DNA of 64,000 nucleotides from Umezawaea endophytica (lineage in GTDB: Bacteria; Actinomycetota; Actinomycetes; Mycobacteriales; Pseudonocardiaceae): assembly GCF_025061645.1 (NCBI RefSeq), contig NZ_JANYMP010000008.1, positions 307,943-371,942 of the forward strand, in the 5' to 3' direction. The notes beneath the pieces are model-generated. The model saw only the letters and a list, made by a program, of their open reading frames with translations. It had not been told where the DNA came from and did not search any database. Position numbers and translations under genes: made by a program. Below are positions 1-8,577 of this stretch, piece by piece; within the stretch, counting starts at the first letter, position 1, and the number at the start of each line of letters is the position of its first letter.

Positions 1-1791
1 GACGTGCAGGTAGTAGTCGAGCAGCCGTTCGGTGCTGATCGCGTTGTCCTCGCCGGACTCGGTGATGACGAGGTGCCGGGCGAACAGCCGGACCAGGTCG
101 TGCCGGGAGTACCGGTCGGGCGTCGACTCGTGCAGCAGGTTCGCGTAGGCCGCCGTGCGCAGGTGGGTGCGGGCGGTGGCGACGTTGATGTCCAGCAGCG
201 CGGCGGCGGCGTAGCAGTCGAGGTCGGTGCCGGGGTGCAGGCCGAGGCGGCGGAACATCCGGGCAGCGCCCTCGGGGAGTTCGCGGTAGCTCACGGCCAG
301 CGCGGCCCGCACGCCCCGCCGGGCTTCGGGCAGGGACAGCGCGGCGAGCCTGCTCTGCTCGTCGTGCAGTTCGTCCACGAGCGACCGGATCGTCCAGCGT
401 GGACGGGAGGTCAGGCGGGCCCCGGCGATGCGCAGCGCGAGCGGCAGCCGGTCGCACAGCTCGACCAGTTCCGCGGTCGCCTCCGGCTCCAGGTCGGTGC
501 GCCGCCGTCCCAGCATCCCGACGAGCAGGTCGGCGGCGGCGGATTTCTCCAACGTTGCAACGGGCACGACGGAGGCGCCCTCGGTGACGACCAGGTCGTT
601 GAGCCCGTGCCTGCTCGTGACCAGCACGAGGCAGTGCGCCGAGCCGGGGAGCAGCGGCCTGACCTGCCCGACCGACCGGGCGTTGTCCAGCACGACCAGC
701 ACCCGCTTGTCCGCCAGCAGCGACCGGTACTGGGCCGCCTGCTCGTCCAGGTCGGTGGAGATCTGCGAGTCCGCCAGCCCCAGCGTGCGCAGGAATCCCA
801 TCAGCGCCGTGCGCGGGTCCACCGGCTCGGTCTCGTCGAACCCGCGCAGGTCGAGGAAGAGCTGGCCGTCGGGGAACTCCGACGCGACCCGGTGGGCCCA
901 GCGCAGCGCCAGCGCGGTCTTGCCGACGCCCGGCGGCCCGACCAGCAGGCCGATCGCGGAGTCCTGCCCGGTCAGGCAGTCGTCGAGGTCCGCCAGTTCG
1001 GTGTCGCGCCCGACGAACCCGCGGTGCTCGCGCGGGAGCTGAGCGGGGCCGCCGGTGATCTCCGGCAACGCCTCGACGGCCAGCACGGACTGGTAGGCGG
1101 CTCGCAGCTCGGGGCCGGGGTCGACACCCAGCTCGTCGACCAGCCGCTTCCGCGTGCGGTGGAACAGGTCGAGCGACTCGGCCTGCCGTCCGGCGCGGTG
1201 CAGGGCGACGACCAGCTTGGACACCAGCGGTTCGCGCAGCGGGTAGCCCTCGGCCAGCGGTGCCAGCGCGGCCACCGCCTCGGTAGGACGGTCAAGGCGC
1301 AGCAGCCGCTCGGCCATGTCCTGGACGGCCACCAGCCGCAGTTCCTCCAGTTTGGCCGCCGTCGCCTCGCCGAGCCCCGGCGACGGCACGTCGGTGAGGA
1401 ACGGGCCGCGCCACAGCTTCAGCGCGGCGGTCAACTGCTCGACGGCGGCCTGGTCGTCCGCTTCGCGGGCGTCGCGCACCAGGTCCTCGAAGACGAAGAC
1501 GTCGACCGCGCTCCGCTCGCCCTCCAGCAGGTAGCCGGGCGCGCGCGTGACCAGGTCCAGCCCCGGTCCGAGCACCTTGCGCAACTGGGCGACGTGCCCC
1601 TGGAGGGCCGCCTTCGCCTGCGGCGGCGGTGAACCATTCCAGACGAGTGCCAGGAGCCGATCACCTGAGACGACCCGGTTGAGTTCGAGCGCCAGCGCCG
1701 CGAGCACCGTGCGGCGCTTCGCGGCACCCAGTTGAACCGGGTCACTGCCAGCGGAAACGAGCTCAACAGTGCCGAGCAGGTTCACCCGCAT
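1..1791 (-). CDS. AfsR/SARP-family transcriptional regulator (3' end outside window)
   Basis: The reverse-strand frame is open from an ATG to the left edge, giving 597 visible residues and no stop, so the protein is partial at its C-terminus. Residues about 1-95 read as an OmpR-type winged helix (it starts MRVNLLGTVEL, typical of SARPs), about 97-240 as the bacterial transcriptional activation domain (BTAD), then an NB-ARC/STAND ATPase with Walker A GPPGVGKT near residue 283 and a Walker B-like LVVLDNA near 360. This is AfsR architecture; TPR repeats would be expected beyond the edge. It is divergent from the ESX substrate genes, with 154 bp between the start codons that contain three 11-bp-spaced repeats, so control of that locus is likely (inference). 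The family assignment is firm; the target genes are not proven. Confidence 0.9.
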   Translation of the reverse strand, partial: MRVNLLGTVELVSAGSDPVQLGAAKRRTVLAALALELNRVVSGDRLLALVWNGSPPPQAKAALQGHVAQLRKVLGPGLDLVTRAPGYLLEGERSAVDVFVFEDLVRDAREADDQAAVEQLTAALKLWRGPFLTDVPSPGLGEATAAKLEELRLVAVQDMAERLLRLDRPTEAVAALAPLAEGYPLREPLVSKLVVALHRAGRQAESLDLFHRTRKRLVDELGVDPGPELRAAYQSVLAVEALPEITGGPAQLPREHRGFVGRDTELADLDDCLTGQDSAIGLLVGPPGVGKTALALRWAHRVASEFPDGQLFLDLRGFDETEPVDPRTALMGFLRTLGLADSQISTDLDEQAAQYRSLLADKRVLVVLDNARSVGQVRPLLPGSAHCLVLVTSRHGLNDLVVTEGASVVPVATLEKSAAADLLVGMLGRRRTDLEPEATAELVELCDRLPLALRIAGARLTSRPRWTIRSLVDELHDEQSRLAALSLPEARRGVRAALAVSYRELPEGAARMFRRLGLHPGTDLDCYAAAALLDINVATARTHLRTAAYANLLHESTPDRYSRHDLVRLFARHLVITESGEDNAISTERLLDYYLHV

Positions 1792-1859
1792 CCGGAAATC
1801 CTATCGGCCATAGATGAAGTGCTGACGCAATATTGGCACAGCCGAACCCACCGACCGCG

Positions 1860-1888
1860 CGTTGGAGACACGTTGGTGGGGCGTTGGC
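1860..1888. promoter_or_regulatory. Three direct heptamer repeats at 11-bp spacing, probable SARP operator
   Basis: CGTTGGA, CGTTGGT and CGTTGGC begin at 1860, 1871 and 1882, exactly 11 bp apart. SARP regulators are known to bind heptamer direct repeats separated by 4 bp. The repeats lie between the SARP gene and the PE-like gene start at 1946. No clear -10 box could be assigned, so which of the two divergent promoters they serve is open. Confidence 0.6.
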
Positions 1889-1945
1889 GGTTCAACGGAA
1901 GCTGGACCCACCACCGGAGAACCGTGCCCGCAGGGGGACACCCGC

Positions 1946-2368
1946 ATGCAGAACACGAATGACGCCTCACCCCCGATCACCGACGCCCCACCCCCGACCC
2001 CGACCATCAACGGTCAAGCTATCGAGTTGAGCGAGAACATCAAGTCCGGCAAGGTCCTGCTGGACCCGGCCACGGGCGAGGAGCTGCGGAAGCTGCTGCT
2101 CGAGCAGGTCGAGCAGGTCGACTCCTGGCTCGCCCGCGCGGGCAGGCTGGCGCGTCCCGCCCCGCTGGGCGCGAACCCCGTCGGCGACGCGATGGCCTCG
2201 AAGTTCGAGGGCCGCGCCGAGGGTGAACCTCACTCGTTCGTGAACGTCATGTCCGCGTACCGCACCGTCTTGCAGGACACGCACGACCAGGTCAGCGCGG
2301 CCATCACCAAGTACCAGCAGGTCGACGAAGACCACCGTGCCGCACTGACCAAGCTCGAAGGCATCTGA
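1946..2368 (+). CDS. PE-like ESX (type VII) secretion substrate partner
   Basis: A 140-residue protein with a Pro/Thr-rich N-terminus followed by two predicted helical stretches. A YxxxD motif (YQQVD, residues 123-127) near the C-terminus matches the general type VII secretion signal. The ATG at 1946 is chosen because GGGGGA lies about 8 bases upstream; the longer open frame from 1862 has no such signal and covers the repeat region. It sits immediately upstream of a PPE-like gene and EspG, the usual PE-PPE-EspG order, so it probably forms a heterodimer with the next product. The exact family name is uncertain; sequence similarity to mycobacterial PE proteins is weak by eye. Confidence 0.7.
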   Translation: MQNTNDASPPITDAPPPTPTINGQAIELSENIKSGKVLLDPATGEELRKLLLEQVEQVDSWLARAGRLARPAPLGANPVGDAMASKFEGRAEGEPHSFVNVMSAYRTVLQDTHDQVSAAITKYQQVDEDHRAALTKLEGI

Positions 2369-2388
2369 GGCGAGAGGCGCACCGCACC

Positions 2389-4164
2389 ATGACTCCCGAG
2401 GTCGACCCGGTCCCCGTCCTCACGGACACGCAGAACTGGGACTCGCACTCCCACCGCACGCTCTACGAGTCCGTGCACATCAACAACGATCCCGGCCAGT
2501 CCGGCGAGATCAGCGCGGAGTGGGCCCAGTTCGCCACCGAGCTGGCCGAGTCGGCGCAGGTCATCACGGAACGCATCGTGGCGACCGAGAGCGGTTGGAC
2601 CGGTGACTCGGCCGACGGCGCGCGGATCGCCGTCAAGAAGCTGTCCGACTGGATCTCCGGCACCGCGCAGACGGCGGGCCAGGTCGGCGACCGGGTCGCC
2701 GACCAGGGCCGGGTCATGCAGGACGCGCGGGCGAGCATGCCGGAACCGGTCGACTTCTCCTGGAGCGGCTCGACCGGCGTCATGGTCGGCGGCGGGATCT
2801 CCACGCTGCTCGCGTCCACGGCGGACATCCAGGCCGCCAGCGCGAAGTCGCAGGCGGCGAAGGAACTGGCCGTCACGGTGATGACGAACATGGAGTCCAG
2901 CTCCCGCGCCATCGACCAGTCGACGCCGGTGTTCACCGCTCCGTTCAACCCGACGACGGGTCGCACCGAAGAACCCCAGATGGTGGCGCTGCGCAGCGTG
3001 CAGGCGCCCACGGCTGGCGGTGCGGTCGACGGCCTGGCGATGACGGGCACGCAGGGGACCGCCGTAGGCACCCTGCAAGCGGGCGACATGCAGTCGCGGC
3101 AGGCGCTCCAGGGCATGGACGCCGGTGTGTCTCAACAGGACGCGTACGCGAGCGGCCAGACCACGGCCGCGGCGGCCGCGATGGCCCCGCCCGTCGTGCC
3201 CGGCACGTCGTTCGACGCGGGCTCGTACGGCGGCGGCGCGGGTTCCGGCGGGTACTCCGGTGGCTCTGGTGGCTCCGGTGCCGGTGGCGGCTTCGCGGGC
3301 GGCGGTGGCTTCGCGGGTGGTGGCGGTGCCTACTCGGGCGGCTCCAAGAGCACCGGCGGCGGGTTCTCCAACGACGACGTCGACGAGTTCGGCCGTCCCA
3401 GGGGGACGACCAGCGCCTCGGACGTGGCCGCGTCGATCCCCGTCGCGAACGGGTACCACCCGCCGGTGGTCGGCGGTGGTGGCGCGGGCGGTGGCTTCGG
3501 CGACTCGTCCGGCTACGGCGGGGGCGGCACCGGCTACGGCGGTGGTTTTTCGGGCAACGGCGGGAAGGGCACTGCCCCTTCGCGCAATCCTGCCCCCGGT
3601 TCTGCAGGCAACCCTGCCGGTTACCTCGGCGCCCCCGGTTCGAGGCCTCCCGGTGTGCCGATCGAGGGCATCGGCGGTTCGACCGGACGCGGCCCGGGTG
3701 GCTTCGGCGGCGTTGGCGGCGGTGGCGCGGGCGGTGGTGCAGGCGGCTTCGGTGGCGGCGGCGTGGGTGGTGGCGGCGGCGGGGTCGGCGCGGGTGGCTT
3801 CGGCGGTGGCGCGGGAGCCGGTGCCTTCGGCGGCGGCTCGGGCGGCGGTGTCGGTGGTTCCGGTGCCGGTGTCGGTGGTGCCACCGGCGGTTCGACCGGT
3901 GTCGTGCCCCCCGGCGGGCGTGGCCCGATGCCGACCGGCGGGTTCCCCCTCGGCGCCGCTGGTGCCGCGGGTGCCGCGGGCATGGCCGGTGCCCCGATGG
4001 GTGGCGCCCCGATGGGCGCGGGCGGGCGCACCGAGGAGGACAAGGAGCGCAAGTCCGCGTCGTACATCATGGGCGGCGACCTCTTCGACGTGCCGGGTGA
4101 GAACCTGCCGCCGTCGGTGATCGGCGGGGTCAAGCCGAAGAAGAAGAGCGGTGAGCAGTCTTGA
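2389..4164 (+). CDS. PPE-like ESX secretion protein with long Gly-rich tail
   Basis: 591 residues. The first 180 or so residues are alpha-helical and include a WTG motif (SGWTGDSADGA near residue 70), as in WXG/PPE family proteins. From about residue 280 to 540 the chain is mostly Gly with Ser, Ala, Phe and Tyr, interrupted by a short ordered segment (NDDVDEFGRPRGTTSAS). The C-terminus returns to mixed composition (SYIMGGDLFDVPG) and ends in Lys-rich residues. No signal peptide or membrane helix. Its stop overlaps the next start, so it is co-translated with EspG, the known chaperone for PPE proteins. Likely exported or cell-wall associated (inference from the family). Confidence 0.8.
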   Translation: MTPEVDPVPVLTDTQNWDSHSHRTLYESVHINNDPGQSGEISAEWAQFATELAESAQVITERIVATESGWTGDSADGARIAVKKLSDWISGTAQTAGQVGDRVADQGRVMQDARASMPEPVDFSWSGSTGVMVGGGISTLLASTADIQAASAKSQAAKELAVTVMTNMESSSRAIDQSTPVFTAPFNPTTGRTEEPQMVALRSVQAPTAGGAVDGLAMTGTQGTAVGTLQAGDMQSRQALQGMDAGVSQQDAYASGQTTAAAAAMAPPVVPGTSFDAGSYGGGAGSGGYSGGSGGSGAGGGFAGGGGFAGGGGAYSGGSKSTGGGFSNDDVDEFGRPRGTTSASDVAASIPVANGYHPPVVGGGGAGGGFGDSSGYGGGGTGYGGGFSGNGGKGTAPSRNPAPGSAGNPAGYLGAPGSRPPGVPIEGIGGSTGRGPGGFGGVGGGGAGGGAGGFGGGGVGGGGGGVGAGGFGGGAGAGAFGGGSGGGVGGSGAGVGGATGGSTGVVPPGGRGPMPTGGFPLGAAGAAGAAGMAGAPMGGAPMGAGGRTEEDKERKSASYIMGGDLFDVPGENLPPSVIGGVKPKKKSGEQS

Positions 4165-4937
4165 TCACCCCGGAGTTCCTGCTGAGCCCCGCTGAGCTGG
4201 ACGTGCTCTGGCACGACCTGGAACTCGGCAGGATCCCGTACCCGCTGGACACCCCGAGCCTCGGCAGCACGATGGAGGAGCGGGCGCGGCTGCGGCTGGA
4301 CGTGCTGGACGGCCTGGCGCAGCGCGGCTTGGCGAACGACCGCAGGCTCCAGGACCTCCTGCGGCTGCTGGGCGACCACGAGGTCGCGGTCGACGCCGTG
4401 GCCAACCTGGAGCAGCGGCCCGTCCGGGCCGTCGCGGCGTCCGACGGCCGCCAGGCGGTGCTCGCGGTCGTCGACGAGGACCAGATCGGTCTCGTCGAGG
4501 TCAGGCCGACGTCGCTGGCGAAGTCCATCGTGGGGGTGCTGACCGACGGCTCCGCCGGTCCGGGCAGCGCGCTGTCGCTGAGGCTGGAGACGTTGGCCTC
4601 CGCCGTGGCGATCCACGACGAGCCGGACGAGTCCGACGACCCGTGGGGCGACGAGGACCTGGACGAGAAGCAGGCGCTCCAGCGCGCGGGACTGTCCAAG
4701 CAGGACGCTTCCGTGATCAGCGAGCTGGCGGAGAACCGCGTGGCCGGTGGGCAGTTCGGCGTCACCAGCCGCGGGGGCAACCGGTACCGCACCGAGCGCG
4801 CCGGGGTGTTGATCAACTGGTTCGACACCCCGCAGGGGCGTTACCTGATGGTCCGCGAGAACGGCTGGCTCAGCCTGTCTCCGACCGACAACGAGCGGAT
4901 CGCGAGTCGCATCGACTCGGTGCTCGCGACGGTCTGA
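4161..4937 (+). CDS. espG: ESX secretion-associated chaperone EspG
   Basis: 258 residues. The N-terminal pattern LSPAELDVLWHDLELG followed by ERARLR and RGL is typical of the EspG family, cytosolic chaperones that hold PE-PPE dimers before export. The start is a TTG overlapping the PPE stop codon, with GGTGAG just upstream. Position directly after the PE/PPE pair fits the role. No EccC or other machine component is in the window, so the substrates must use an ESX apparatus encoded elsewhere. Confidence 0.85.
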   Translation: MITPEFLLSPAELDVLWHDLELGRIPYPLDTPSLGSTMEERARLRLDVLDGLAQRGLANDRRLQDLLRLLGDHEVAVDAVANLEQRPVRAVAASDGRQAVLAVVDEDQIGLVEVRPTSLAKSIVGVLTDGSAGPGSALSLRLETLASAVAIHDEPDESDDPWGDEDLDEKQALQRAGLSKQDASVISELAENRVAGGQFGVTSRGGNRYRTERAGVLINWFDTPQGRYLMVRENGWLSLSPTDNERIASRIDSVLATV

Positions 4938-4977
4938 CGCGCGGCCTGCCGAGCCTGTTCGACACGAGAGGGAAGAC

Positions 4978-5538
4978 GTGGACCCGGATCAGTGGCTGAG
5001 GGACGTGGAGACCAGGCTCTCCGACCTCAAGCAGAAGTCCGCCGACCTGGCGGAGAACCTCGCGACGGCCACTGTCGCGGTGACGTCGGACGACGGCGCC
5101 GTGAACGTCACCATCTCGCCCAGCGGCGCGTTGCAGAACCTGGAGCTGACGCAGCGCGCCGCGGGCATGAGCCCCGGCAGGCTCACCGCGTCGATCATGG
5201 AAGCCATTCGGAGGGGGCAGCGGGCGGCGTCGGCGAAGATGCTCGACGCGTTCGCCCCCCTCGGCGAGGGCGTGGAGTCCACGACCCTCGTGCAGAGCTT
5301 CCTGCCGCAGGAGGAGGACGAAGGTGAAGAGGAGTCCGAAGAGCGCGACCTCAAGGCCGTCGACGCCCTGGACGAGGAGTCCGCGCCGCCGCCGTCCTAC
5401 CCGCCGCGCCCGCCCGCGCCGCCGCAGCCGGCTGCTTACCAGCAGTTCGTGCCCCCGGCCCCCGCGCAGCCGACACCGCCTGCTCGTCCCGCGCGCGGTC
5501 AACCGGACCTCGAAGAAGACGAGAACCACCCCTGGTGA
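4978..5538 (+). CDS. YbaB/EbfC-family protein with acidic and Pro-rich tail (copy 1)
   Basis: 186 residues starting at GTG with GAGAGGGAAG upstream. Residues about 1-100 match the YbaB/EbfC nucleoid-associated fold (LKQKSADLAENLATA helix, then strands around NVTISPSGALQNLEL). An acidic stretch (about 105-130) follows, then a Pro-rich tail ending in EEDENHPW. The second copy at 8578 has the same order and the same last eight residues. YbaB-like proteins are common inside actinobacterial ESX substrate loci; whether this one binds DNA or acts in secretion is unknown. Confidence 0.82.
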   Translation: MDPDQWLRDVETRLSDLKQKSADLAENLATATVAVTSDDGAVNVTISPSGALQNLELTQRAAGMSPGRLTASIMEAIRRGQRAASAKMLDAFAPLGEGVESTTLVQSFLPQEEDEGEEESEERDLKAVDALDEESAPPPSYPPRPPAPPQPAAYQQFVPPAPAQPTPPARPARGQPDLEEDENHPW

Positions 5539-5608
5539 CCGACCGCCGCCGCGGCGCTCGACGCCCCCGGTCCTGTCACCACCCCTGTTCCCCGGAAAGG
5601 TCCTGATC

Positions 5609-6472
5609 ATGGTCGATTCGCCCCCCGGCATGGAGATCACCGAGGAGAACAAGTTCAAGGGCTCCTTGTTCATCTCCGCCTACGCCGACCTGATCGAGTC
5701 GGTCGGCAAGGACGCCGAGTCGGAGACCGAGCAGGTGCTGGACATCACGTTCGCCGCGATCGGCGCGGCGTCGTCGACGGCGATGCTCGCGATCGACCCG
5801 TTCGGCACCCTCCTCGGCGCGGGCATCGGCTGGCTGATCGAGCACGTGAGCTTCCTCAAGGAACCGCTCGACCAGCTCATGGGCGACCCGGACGAGATCA
5901 AGGCCAACGTCGAGGCGACGAAGAAGACCGCGGCGGAGATGGCCGTGCTGGCCGAGACCCACCGCAACACCCTGGCGCAGCCGCAGGGCTGGACCGGCCA
6001 GTCGTCCGAGGCGTTCAAGGCCAACATGGAGACGCTGGGCCAGGAACTGGACGCGCTGGCGGGCGCGGTCGAGAAGAAGGCGAAGATCGTCGCGATCTGC
6101 GGCGTGCTGGTCTCGGTGCTGCGCGACATCATCCGCGACCTGATCGCCCAGTTGCTCGGTTCGCTGCTGGCGGGCGCCATCGCCGCCGCCGCGGCCGCGT
6201 TCTTCACGTTCGGCGCCTCCATCGTCGCGTTCGTCGGTGTTGCGGTCGGCAAGGCCGTCGCGCTGGGCGTGAACATCGCCTCGCGCATCGCGCGGCTGGT
6301 CGGGGCCATGTCCCGGCAGATGGGCCGGATCAAGAACCTGGACGAGATCACCGACAACGTCGGCAAGGGCTGGAAGCGCTTCGAGGGCGCCGCGGACGTG
6401 GCGGAGGTCAGCTACGAGTCGTGGAAGGCCCAGAACCAGGTCGACAAGGCCGTCGACAAGGCCACGGCCTAG
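5609..6472 (+). CDS. WXG-type protein with paired hydrophobic segments
   Basis: 287 residues from ATG with GGAAAGG upstream; the longer frame is discarded because it overlaps the preceding gene. Hydrophobic stretches lie near residues 45-75 and 170-230, with a WTG motif (QGWTGQSSEAF) between them. The N-terminal two thirds is clearly paralogous to the N-terminal part of the protein at 9584: shared FGTLLGAGIGWLIEH-like and FGASIVAFVGVAVG segments. Unlike that paralog it has no Pro-rich linker or C-terminal domain. Probably a membrane-inserting ESX substrate or a partner of the following gene; precise role unknown. Confidence 0.7.
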   Translation: MVDSPPGMEITEENKFKGSLFISAYADLIESVGKDAESETEQVLDITFAAIGAASSTAMLAIDPFGTLLGAGIGWLIEHVSFLKEPLDQLMGDPDEIKANVEATKKTAAEMAVLAETHRNTLAQPQGWTGQSSEAFKANMETLGQELDALAGAVEKKAKIVAICGVLVSVLRDIIRDLIAQLLGSLLAGAIAAAAAAFFTFGASIVAFVGVAVGKAVALGVNIASRIARLVGAMSRQMGRIKNLDEITDNVGKGWKRFEGAADVAEVSYESWKAQNQVDKAVDKATA

Positions 6473-6512
6473 CCCCCTCCTCCCACTTCCCCTGCGACCT
6501 CGAAGGTTCGAC

Positions 6513-8558
6513 ATGGCGCGCTCAGGACCAGGCAGTCCGGACACCAACACGAACACCAATCCCGGCAGCACGCCGCCTGCGGCGCCACCGCCCCCTCCGC
6601 CGTCGGCGCCGACCGGCCCGACCGGGACCGCGGGCTTCTCGCTCGGCGAGTCGTCGATCGCGACGCTCCAGAAGCACGCCAACGACCTGGAATCCCGCTA
6701 CGAAGGGGTTTCGGCGCAGTTGTCGTCGCAGACGCTGGCCTTCAACGCCCTCGGCATGTTCGGCATCCCGATGGCGGCCGCGGTGAACGGCTCCAACTCG
6801 AACTCGGTCGGCAAGGCCAAGGAGGCCGCGGCGACGATGGCCAAGGTCAACGACGGCCTGAAGGCGACCGCGGAGACGCACCACAAGACGGACCAGTTCA
6901 TCGCCGACCAGTTCGCCAAGATCGTCCCGGACTCCGGCGCGAAGAACCCGAACGGCAGCCCCGGCCCGGCCCCGAAGCCGCAGACCCAGGACGGCCCGCA
7001 GGTGTCGAAGGTGGACCCGGTGCCCGGCGCCCCGGCCGCACCGCCACCCGCCCCGCCGACCCAGGACGGCCCGCAGGTGTCCAAAGTGGACCCCGTGCCC
7101 GGTTCGCCCGCCGCTCCGCCGGTCGCTCCGCCGACCCCGGAAGGTCCGCAGGTGTCCAAGGTGGACCCGGTTCCCGGCTCCCCGGCCGCACCGCCGCCCG
7201 CCGCGCAGACCCCCGACGGCCCACCGGTGTCGTCCTTCACCCCGCCCCCTGGCGCGACCGCAACGCCGCCACCCGCCTCGCCGTCGCCCACGGGTCCGCC
7301 GGTCTCGTCGTTCACCCCGCCGCCCGGCAACGCGGACACCACCACGACGACCGCCGCGACGCCCCCGCCCGCGCCGCCGATCACGCCGCCCCCGAACATC
7401 CCCGGCACGCCGGGCGCGATGCCGCCCCTGGCGCCCCCGCCCGTCGGTGCCATGCCGCCCATCGGCGCGGTGCCGGGCATGCCCAGCCCCAAGGGAAATC
7501 CCGCGCCGCCGGTCTCGAAGGACACCACCGTGTCCGCGGCACCGCCGTCCGGTCCCAAGCCCTCGTCGGTCCCGATCATGCCCGGCGCGCCCGGCGGCAA
7601 GGGGCCCGTCGCCCCGCCGGTCACGAAGGACACCACGGTGTCCGCCATGTGGCCGCCCGCCGGTCCTCGGCCGGGATCGGTCCCCAACGTGCCGGGCGTG
7701 GCCGGTCCACCCCAGGGCATCTTCTCGCCCACGCCGCCCGCGGCGGACTCGTTGCGCCCCATCGGGGACGCCAACCCGCCGTCGCCCAAGCCACCGGTGT
7801 CGCCGCCCGCGCCGCCCGTTGCCCCGCCGCCGCACTCGGGCGTCCCCGGCTTTAACCCGAAGGGCGACGCCGCGCCGCCGGTCGTCACGGGTGGTGCCGA
7901 GCCCGCTCCGCCGAAGGCGCCGTTCGTCCCGCCGGTGCCGGGGGAGTCCCCGACGCCACCGCCGGTCGCGCCGGTCAAGGCCCCGCCGAACATCCTCGAC
8001 CTGCTCGACCCGAGGGGTTACCCCGGCGGCGCGAACCTGCCGGAGTCCGGAGGCCCCAAGGCCGACGGTGCCTGGCCCGCCACGACGATCGACGGCAAGC
8101 CGTGGGCCGACCTGTCGAGCCTCACGCCGGAGCAGAGCCAGAAGTGGATCGACAACCTGCGCAACATCCTGTCCACCAAGGAGGACGGCGCGTTCTTCTG
8201 GTCGGGCAGCGTGTACGACTCCGACGGCAACCGGGTGTCGGTGATGAACGAGGCCGAGTACATGGGCAAGGCCGACGGTCGCAACACCCTCGAAGGCACG
8301 CTGGACGACAAGGCGATCAAGCTGCCGGGGTGGGGCAACACCAGCCCCGAGGGGAAAGCGGTGTGGGACAGCGTGTCCGCCAGCCTGGCGCACGGCTCCA
8401 GCGGTGACGTCTACGTGCTGCTGGGCCCGGCCAGGCGCCCGGACAACGTGTTCCACATGACCGAGTTCCCGATCCTCCAGCAGAACCCGAACGTGAACCG
8501 GGTGATCGCGATCGACGTGCAGACCAAGGAAGAGACCGTCATCTTCACCCGCCCCTGA
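6513..8558 (+). CDS. Pro-rich ESX-associated protein with C-terminal CD38-like ADP-ribosyl cyclase domain
   Basis: 681 residues. Residues about 45-140 form a helical EspC/WXG-like module. Residues 150-500 are Pro-rich, with five 25-residue repeats first (xxDGPQVSKVDPVPG type). Residues about 530-681 form a compact domain. In it FFWSG (Trp563), NTLEGTL (Glu594), AVWDSVS (Trp618) and MTEFPIL (Glu651) occur in the order of the active-site residues of Aplysia cyclase (Trp77, Glu98, Trp140, Glu179) and human CD38 (Trp125, Glu146, Trp189, Glu226). Local resemblance is strong (FWSGxVYD; W..xxSxSxAHxxxGxV). The domain would cyclise or hydrolyse NAD. It lacks the disulfide-rich insert of the animal enzymes. 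No recognisable immunity gene adjoins it. The homology was recognised by eye; activity is inference. Confidence 0.75.
   Translation: MARSGPGSPDTNTNTNPGSTPPAAPPPPPPSAPTGPTGTAGFSLGESSIATLQKHANDLESRYEGVSAQLSSQTLAFNALGMFGIPMAAAVNGSNSNSVGKAKEAAATMAKVNDGLKATAETHHKTDQFIADQFAKIVPDSGAKNPNGSPGPAPKPQTQDGPQVSKVDPVPGAPAAPPPAPPTQDGPQVSKVDPVPGSPAAPPVAPPTPEGPQVSKVDPVPGSPAAPPPAAQTPDGPPVSSFTPPPGATATPPPASPSPTGPPVSSFTPPPGNADTTTTTAATPPPAPPITPPPNIPGTPGAMPPLAPPPVGAMPPIGAVPGMPSPKGNPAPPVSKDTTVSAAPPSGPKPSSVPIMPGAPGGKGPVAPPVTKDTTVSAMWPPAGPRPGSVPNVPGVAGPPQGIFSPTPPAADSLRPIGDANPPSPKPPVSPPAPPVAPPPHSGVPGFNPKGDAAPPVVTGGAEPAPPKAPFVPPVPGESPTPPPVAPVKAPPNILDLLDPRGYPGGANLPESGGPKADGAWPATTIDGKPWADLSSLTPEQSQKWIDNLRNILSTKEDGAFFWSGSVYDSDGNRVSVMNEAEYMGKADGRNTLEGTLDDKAIKLPGWGNTSPEGKAVWDSVSASLAHGSSGDVYVLLGPARRPDNVFHMTEFPILQQNPNVNRVIAIDVQTKEETVIFTRP
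6984..7358 (+). repeat. Five tandem 75-bp repeats in the Pro-rich linker
   Basis: Units start at 6984, 7059, 7134, 7209 and 7284, exactly 75 bp apart. Each encodes 25 residues beginning T-(Q/P)-(D/E)-G-P; the last two units have diverged to a VSSFTPPPG variant. In-frame coding repeats, likely to vary in number between strains. Confidence 0.85.
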
Positions 8559-8577
8559 CCGACCGGAGAGGTAAGAA

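Noticed and set aside
4..1632. Long forward open frame of 542 codons at the left edge
   Set aside because: It is the antisense shadow of the SARP gene: its composition is Gln/Arg/Val-rich with no domain, while the reverse strand gives a clear winged helix, BTAD and Walker A.
2230..3459. 409-codon reverse frame opposite the PPE-like gene
   Set aside because: Antisense shadow of the Gly-rich coding sequence; Arg/Ala/Gly-rich with no structure.
3224..3900. GGC/GGT-rich stretch considered as a simple-sequence or CRISPR-like repeat
   Set aside because: It is in-frame Gly-rich coding sequence without fixed unit or spacers.
6984..7358. Regular 75-bp units considered as a CRISPR array
   Set aside because: Units keep the reading frame, have no unique spacers, and encode a Pro-rich protein repeat.
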